Source: Brevundimonas sp.
Lineage (GTDB): Bacteria > Pseudomonadota > Alphaproteobacteria > Caulobacterales > Caulobacteraceae
DNA length: 10,669 nt
NCBI RefSeq assembly: GCF_031082345.1
Contig: NZ_JAVHLH010000077.1
Span: 1-10,669 of the forward strand
Direction: 5' to 3'
Part shown: piece by piece, positions 6,328 through 10,669 of the stretch
How the letters are laid out: every line of letters starts with the position of its first letter
How positions within the stretch are numbered: the first letter of the stretch is position 1
Position numbers and translations under genes: made by a program
Notes under the pieces: generated by a model
Database searches by the model: none
Seen by the model: the letters and a program-made list of their open reading frames with translations, nothing else
Told to the model about the DNA's origin: nothing

Positions 6328-7783
6328 GCAGCGGCTGCGGGTTTCGTTGCGACCGGCTGCGCCGCTTCCACGGCCGGAAGGCGTCGGACGTGGACGTCGG
6401 ATCGCCCAGCTGGAACTCGGCGATGAACTGCTCGATCGCGGACGGCGGGTCGGCGCCCAGCGTCTGCATGCGGCCGGTGTCGAAGCGCTGGACGGCCTCC
6501 CCGACGGACCCGACCAAGGCCTCGGCCGCGGCGAACTCCTCGGAGCCCACCCCGATCCAGTGGCCGATGGTGCGATGACGGAAGCGGCGGATGGCCGCCT
6601 GCCCTTCCTCGGTCTCCGGCGCCGCCGCGACATCGCATTCGCTGTCGAAGCCGAACGACCGGTTGTTCAGGTTGGTGGAGCCGATCCGGAGAACCTCGTC
6701 GTCATAGATCGACACCTTGGCGTGGACGATGATCCGGTCCCCTCCGACGGTGTGGGGGGCGAAGGCGAAGAAGCGGTTGTTGCAGTCCGCCTGCTCCAGC
6801 CGGAACAGAACCTCGGAGCGGGCGGTGTCCATGGTCATCTGGTCGAACCAGCTCGGGCTCGTACCGGTGGACACCAGCACCACCTCGGGGCTGTCCGGTT
6901 CGGCCAGACGCTCGGCGAGCGCCGCCGCGATCCTCGGCGAGGTGAAATACTGGTTCTCGAGATAGATCAGCCGACGCGCCCGGCGAATGGCGTCCAGGTG
7001 AAGGGCCTCGTTCTCGCGCACTTCGCGCCGCCCCGCCCAGGCCGGCTCGGTGCGGGCGATGCCGACCGGAGTGTCGAGAAGATCCGGCACGACGCCGTCC
7101 GGCCAAGGATCGCCCTCGACCTCCTCGGCGACCACGCGTTCCGAGGAGGAGCGGAACCAGCGTTCCCGCGCCAGATCACCGAGAGCGCGGGCCGCCGGTC
7201 CGTCCATGACGCACATGACCTCGTGCCGCGGCGGCGAGAGCCGGCCCGACGGCAGGCACCGGCGAGGATCGTCATCCAGATGCTCGTCCGAGTCCCAGCG
7301 GTCCGTGGCGACGTCGCCCCCGCCGCAGAAGGCCACCGCATCATCGATGATAACCACCTTCTGGTGGTGGCAGGCCCCGGGAGGACTCAGGTTGTCGAGA
7401 CGCAGCTCGACCATCCGTTTGCGAAACCAACTATGGGCGCGGTGGGGAAAGAAGCCCTGGGAGGCGGCGATGATCAGCGGTGATTTCCAGATCAGTAGCC
7501 GGATATCGAGGTCCGGGCGGGCCTTGACCATCATGCGTAGTTGATGGCCGATCTGCGCCTGATGGTCGTCGGCCCGGCTTTGCGGATCCAGCCGGGTGCG
7601 CGGGTCGAATTGCCAGCCCAGCATGACCACCGACCGCTTGGCCTTGCCCAGGGCGGACCGGAGCGCCTCGAAATAGGCGGCGTTCTCCATCAGCACGGCG
7701 AACCGTCCGGCGTTTTCCACCCGCCAGCAGTTGTGTCCCGGCGTCAGCCAGGGAGCGCTCTGTTCGGCCGCCGGAGATTTCAT
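6317..7783 (-). CDS. Phospholipase D-like protein (cardiolipin synthase-like)
   Basis: A 488-residue member of the phospholipase D superfamily with two HKD motifs: HQKVVIID (H140, K142, D147) followed by GGGD, and HAKVSIYD (H354, K356, D361) followed by GSTNLNNRS. The two halves form one active site with a phospho-histidine intermediate. Bacterial members are cardiolipin synthases or phospholipases. No N-terminal membrane helices are seen, so it is closer to ClsB/ClsC or plant-type PLD than to ClsA. ENQYF (276-280) and FGFDSECDV (377-385) are further family signatures. I chose ATG 7783; a GTG at 7843 would add 20 residues without recognisable homology. The end overlaps the convergent EEP gene by 11 bases. 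PLD-type cardiolipin synthesis from phosphatidylglycerol, or phosphatidyl transfer to another alcohol, is likely, but the exact reaction cannot be read from sequence. Confidence 0.92.
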   Translation of the reverse strand: MKSPAAEQSAPWLTPGHNCWRVENAGRFAVLMENAAYFEALRSALGKAKRSVVMLGWQFDPRTRLDPQSRADDHQAQIGHQLRMMVKARPDLDIRLLIWKSPLIIAASQGFFPHRAHSWFRKRMVELRLDNLSPPGACHHQKVVIIDDAVAFCGGGDVATDRWDSDEHLDDDPRRCLPSGRLSPPRHEVMCVMDGPAARALGDLARERWFRSSSERVVAEEVEGDPWPDGVVPDLLDTPVGIARTEPAWAGRREVRENEALHLDAIRRARRLIYLENQYFTSPRIAAALAERLAEPDSPEVVLVSTGTSPSWFDQMTMDTARSEVLFRLEQADCNNRFFAFAPHTVGGDRIIVHAKVSIYDDEVLRIGSTNLNNRSFGFDSECDVAAAPETEEGQAAIRRFRHRTIGHWIGVGSEEFAAAEALVGSVGEAVQRFDTGRMQTLGADPPSAIEQFIAEFQLGDPTSTSDAFRPWKRRSRSQRNPQPLLRP

Positions 7784-7836
7784 GGATGGAAGCCTGACCG
7801 ATTCGCATGACGGCGGCGTGCGCCCAAGCTTTACAG

Positions 7837-7861
7837 GACGCACGGAGCGGGCTTCCGTTCC
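7837..7861 (-). promoter_or_regulatory. Possible EcfG/SigT-type promoter for the phospholipase D gene
   Basis: On the minus strand GGAAC (7861-7857) is followed after 16 bases by CGTC (7840-7837), one base from the consensus GGAAC-N16/17-CGTT. Transcription would start near 7830, leaving a leader of about 45 bases to ATG 7783. The rest of the 182-base gap (7784-7965) shows an imperfect inverted repeat (7782-7794 against 7850-7863) and nothing else that I recognise. Confidence 0.35.
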
Positions 7862-7965
7862 ATGCCATCGTCATTCCCGTCAAGGATGGCACCCTCCGTC
7901 GCAGATTGCCCGAACGCGGTTTTTGGTCCATATTCCGCGGTTCATTCTGAATGGGGAGGTCGGCG

Positions 7966-8151
7966 ATGCAGGCGCTGATCGAAATGATCATCGGCTTCAT
8001 CGCCTTGCTGGCCGCCGCGGCCCTGTCGCAGTTCGGTCTGCAGGTCGACGCCCCCAGGAAGTCCGAGCGCGAGATTCACCGGGTCCAGGACTGCGGCGAT
8101 GCGCCGAACGCCCGGGCGATCACAGCGACCCGGAGCCGGCCGGACTGCTGA
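7966..8151 (+). CDS. Small single-helix membrane protein, unknown function
   Basis: A 61-residue protein I do not recognise. It opens with MQALIEMIIGFIALLAAAAL, one membrane helix of about 20 residues, followed by a hydrophilic, charged tail of about 35 residues containing two cysteines (C43, C61). The start at 7966 is preferred over ATG 7951 because a strong Shine-Dalgarno GGGGAGG (7953-7959) lies 6 bases before it. This ribosome site is better than those of most genes in the window, which supports real translation. The helix begins almost at the N-terminus and there is no obvious signal-peptidase site, so I infer a membrane anchor and not a secreted peptide. It is divergent from the phospholipase gene and 117 bases upstream of the TipN-like gene. 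Confidence 0.6.
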   Translation: MQALIEMIIGFIALLAAAALSQFGLQVDAPRKSEREIHRVQDCGDAPNARAITATRSRPDC

Positions 8152-8268
8152 GCGCTCCCGCCGGATTCGTCAGCCCTCGCCTTTGCGCGCCGCGAATGAG
8201 CCGCTAGGGTTCCGCCGGGTCGCGCGCCCCGGCTGCGCGACGTCGCATCCTGACGAGATCGCCGCCTC
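8152..8268 (+). promoter_or_regulatory. Upstream region of the TipN-like gene with a hairpin and a GANTC site
   Basis: The region holds one GATTC (8164-8168), a GANTC site of the kind methylated by the cell-cycle methylase CcrM and read by GcrA in Caulobacterales. It also has an inverted repeat GTCGCGC (8219-8225) / GCGCGAC (8235-8241) with a 9-base loop, starting 50 bases before the ATG. The stem has no following T-run, so it is a poor terminator; a leader hairpin or operator is possible. Single GANTC sites are common, so regulation is only suggested. I see no clear -35/-10 pair. Confidence 0.3.
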
Positions 8269-10669
8269 ATGAAGTCGCCCCGCCAACGGCCGCCGCTGAA
8301 CCTGACCGACCCCGATCCGGAGGCCGTCGGCCTGGCCGAGGCCGAAGCCGCGCCGGAAGCGGCCGCCGGCCCCGAGCCCGAACCGCGCGCGGAGACGGAC
8401 CGACCCATGTCGGAACGCCGCCGGCGGCGTCTCGCGGAGGAGCGTCGTCAGGCCGAACAGAAGGCCGCCGAGGCGGCCCGCCGGGAGGAAGCCGCGCAGT
8501 CCCCCGCCGTGACGACCGAACTGAGCGAATCCGCCGACGCCCCGCCCGTGGCCTATGAGCCGCCTGCCCCGCCCGCCGTTTCGCGCCGAAACACCGAGCC
8601 GGCGCCCTCCGGACGGCACGCCTATTTGCTCGCCGGCGTCGCCGCCGCGCTCTGGATCGGCGGGGTCGCCGCCTGGCTGGCCTATGAGATCGGCTCGGGC
8701 GCGGCCGACATGGAGCCGCTGCGGCTGGCCGTCTACGCCCTGATCGCCCTGGCCCCCGCGGGCCTCGCCATCATGCTGGCCCACGCCATCCGGCAGGGCG
8801 CCGGACTGGCCGCCGAGACCCGGCGGGCCCGGGGGCTGTCCGAGGCCCTGATCGCGCCGACAGCCCTGGCGGCGCAGCAGACCGGCGAGGTGCTGAACAC
8901 GCTGCGCAACGACATCGATCAGGCCTCGCTCGCCGCCGAGCGCGCCCGCCACGACATGACCCTGCTGCGCGAGGCCCTGGCGCAGGAGACGACGCGGCTC
9001 AACGAGGCGGCCGAAACGGCGGGCCGGACCGCGCGCCGCCTGGCCGAACAGCTCGGCCACGAGCGCGACCAGATGCAGACCCTCGGCGTCCAGCTGGACA
9101 GCCAGGCGGCCGGCGTCATCGACGCCGTCGAGCGGCAGTCGCGCATGGTCGTCGACGCATCCGACCTGGCCCAGACCCAGCTTCGCGAGGCGGAAGCCGC
9201 CCTCGCCGCCCGCGCCGCCGACCTGGCCGCCGCCGCTGGCGAGGCCCAGGACGCCGCCCGGATCGCCGCCGACGATCTGGCCCGGCAGACGCTGCGGCTG
9301 GAGAACGCCGGCTCGGGCGTCGCCGAACAGATCCAGTCGGTCGAGGAAGGGCTGGGCCAGCAGCGCGCCGCCCTGGTCACCGCCGCCTACGCCCTCCGCA
9401 CCGACCAGGAGGATTTCTCCGCCCAGGTCGAGAGCCAGCGCGCCCAGCTGACCGAGCAACTGTCCGCCACCCGCGCCGTCACCGACGAGCTGGGTCAGAC
9501 CTCGGCCCGCACGACCGAGAGCATCAAGGATCTGGTCGAGGCCGCCACCGACCAGTTCCGCGCCCTGGTCGAGATGTCGCAACGCGAGGCCGACGGCTTC
9601 GACAGCGCCACCAAGCTGGCGCTGGACAAGTTCGAGGCGCTGGCCGCCGAGGCGCGCGACGCGCTGGTCGAGGAGACCCGGCGGGCGCTGGCGGCCCTGC
9701 AGGCCACGGCCGAGGACTCGCGCCTGGCCGCCGAGGGCGCCGCCGAACAGGCGCAGGTCCGGGCCGACCGTCTGGGCGAGGCCCTGTTCGAGGCCGCGCA
9801 GAAGGCCGATCAGGCCGCCGACGCGCGCGTCGACAGCGCCCGCCGCATCGTTTCCGAGACCAGCGGACTGGTCGACGAGGCCGGCCAGCGGGCGATCGAT
9901 CAGCTCGAGACCACCGTCGAACGCATGAACGCCGCCCTGGCGCGGGTCGAGGCGGCGATGGGGGAGCTGGACGAGCGCGCCGCCCGGCTGCCGGAAGAGG
10001 CCCAGAAGCGGGTCGATGCGGTCCGCGCCACGGTCGAGGAGGGCCTCGCCGCCCTGTCGGCCGCCTCGCAGAAGGCCGCCGCCGACACGGAGGCGCTGGA
10101 CGCCGGCTTCCAGGAGCGGGTGCGGCGCAACTACGACATGCTGACCGAGGCGGTCCGGCTGATGGGCGTCGTCTCCGGGGACAGCCCCGCCACCCGGCGC
10201 CGCGAGGCCGCCCCGGCCCCGGCGACCCCTGCGCCCGCGCCGGAGCCGGAACCGGAAACGCCGGAGCGGACGCGGCCCGAGCGGACCGAGACGTCCCGCG
10301 GCTTCGGCCTGCGCGGCCGGCTGAAGCTGGAGCCCATGTCCGGCCCGGCCGTCGCCAACCAGCCGGAGAAGGATCGGCTGGGCTGGAGCGATCTGGTCGA
10401 CGACGGTCCCGGCGAGACGCCGCTGGACCTCGACACGCCGGTCATGCCGGCCGAGGACGGCGACGCCCAGGGCGAGCGGATCACGGCCGCGATCCGCCGG
10501 ATGGGGGTCGATCCGAACGCCCTGCTGCCCCGCTCGCGCGTCGAGGAGGCCGCACAGGCGATGACCGCCGGCGATCCGGACCGCGCCCGTCAGATCGTGC
10601 GCCGCGTCGCTCCGGCGGCGGTGCGCAGCGTCTCGCGGCGGGTGCTGACCGACCCCGACCTGCGCGCCG
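8269..10669 (+). CDS. tipN: TipN-like polar localization coiled-coil protein, 3' end beyond window
   Basis: A long membrane-anchored coiled-coil protein, 800 codons visible and still open at the edge. Layout: a charged, Pro/Glu-rich cytoplasmic N-terminus (1-117) with a basic patch SERRRRRLAEERR (48-60); two membrane helices (about 118-139 and 152-172); a nearly continuous Ala/Glu/Arg-rich coiled coil (about 185-620); a short motif RRNYDMLTEAVRLMGVV (620-636); a Pro/Glu linker (645-670); and a C-terminal helical region ending ...RRVLTDPDLRA at the edge. TipN of Caulobacter crescentus has this plan (two N-terminal helices, large coiled coil, 888 residues), marks the new pole and helps place the flagellum and the ParABS machinery. 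The start is fixed by an in-frame TGA at 8251; ATG 8407 is the alternative. The Shine-Dalgarno is weak. The name rests on architecture and remembered similarity; another coiled-coil protein is possible. Confidence 0.75.
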   Translation, partial: MKSPRQRPPLNLTDPDPEAVGLAEAEAAPEAAAGPEPEPRAETDRPMSERRRRRLAEERRQAEQKAAEAARREEAAQSPAVTTELSESADAPPVAYEPPAPPAVSRRNTEPAPSGRHAYLLAGVAAALWIGGVAAWLAYEIGSGAADMEPLRLAVYALIALAPAGLAIMLAHAIRQGAGLAAETRRARGLSEALIAPTALAAQQTGEVLNTLRNDIDQASLAAERARHDMTLLREALAQETTRLNEAAETAGRTARRLAEQLGHERDQMQTLGVQLDSQAAGVIDAVERQSRMVVDASDLAQTQLREAEAALAARAADLAAAAGEAQDAARIAADDLARQTLRLENAGSGVAEQIQSVEEGLGQQRAALVTAAYALRTDQEDFSAQVESQRAQLTEQLSATRAVTDELGQTSARTTESIKDLVEAATDQFRALVEMSQREADGFDSATKLALDKFEALAAEARDALVEETRRALAALQATAEDSRLAAEGAAEQAQVRADRLGEALFEAAQKADQAADARVDSARRIVSETSGLVDEAGQRAIDQLETTVERMNAALARVEAAMGELDERAARLPEEAQKRVDAVRATVEEGLAALSAASQKAAADTEALDAGFQERVRRNYDMLTEAVRLMGVVSGDSPATRRREAAPAPATPAPAPEPEPETPERTRPERTETSRGFGLRGRLKLEPMSGPAVANQPEKDRLGWSDLVDDGPGETPLDLDTPVMPAEDGDAQGERITAAIRRMGVDPNALLPRSRVEEAAQAMTAGDPDRARQIVRRVAPAAVRSVSRRVLTDPDLRA

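Noticed and set aside
8170..9582. A 470-codon minus-strand open frame opposite the TipN-like gene.
   Set aside because: Its composition (Gly/Leu/Gln/Arg) is what results from reading the antisense of an Ala/Glu/Arg-rich coiled coil in GC-rich DNA. The plus frame has coherent helices and coiled coil over 800 codons.
1..10669. Mobile element, phage or defence system that might explain the junction.
   Set aside because: I found no transposase, integrase, terminal inverted repeats with target duplications, CRISPR repeats or tRNA end near the junction.

Overview
The window is very GC-rich, densely packed DNA. Its codon use, overlapping genes and especially the TipN-like polarity protein at the right end point to an alphaproteobacterium of the Caulobacteraceae (Caulobacter/Brevundimonas type). 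That assignment is inference from gene content; no rRNA or other marker gene is present. I found no tRNA, CRISPR array, transposase or intact mobile element, and no stretch over 300 bases lacks a gene.

The left half (about 1-4732) is an aerobic respiration cluster. On the minus strand it holds an N-terminally truncated PQQ-dependent glucose dehydrogenase (gcd), a caa3-type oxidase assembly protein (ctaG) and a cytochrome b561-type membrane protein, each joined to the next by a 4-base ATGA overlap. Facing them on the plus strand is a diheme cytochrome c4-like lipoprotein. Divergent from that, again on the minus strand, are a monoheme cytochrome c lipoprotein and subunit II of a cytochrome c oxidase (coxB), which runs off the left edge. 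Together they would carry electrons from periplasmic sugar oxidation, or from quinol, through c-type cytochromes to a terminal oxidase. Subunit I is not in the window and would be expected to the left.

The sharpest anomaly is at about 4715-4741. The gcd reading frame lacks roughly its first third (membrane anchor and first propeller part). Within a few bases, on the other strand, lies only the glycine-rich C-terminal tail of a TPM-domain protein. Two divergent genes have thus both lost their 5' ends at one point, as a deletion, a rearrangement or an assembly misjoin would produce.

The right half (4807-10669) holds an intact TPM-domain membrane protein, an endonuclease/exonuclease/phosphatase-family protein convergent with a phospholipase D/cardiolipin synthase-like protein (the two families that sit together in the E. 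coli ybhP-clsB operon), a 61-residue membrane peptide, and a long TipN-like protein with two membrane helices and a coiled coil that continues past the right edge. Near-matches to the alphaproteobacterial general-stress (EcfG/SigT) promoter precede the phosphatase gene, the phospholipase gene and both cytochrome c genes; these are by-eye matches.
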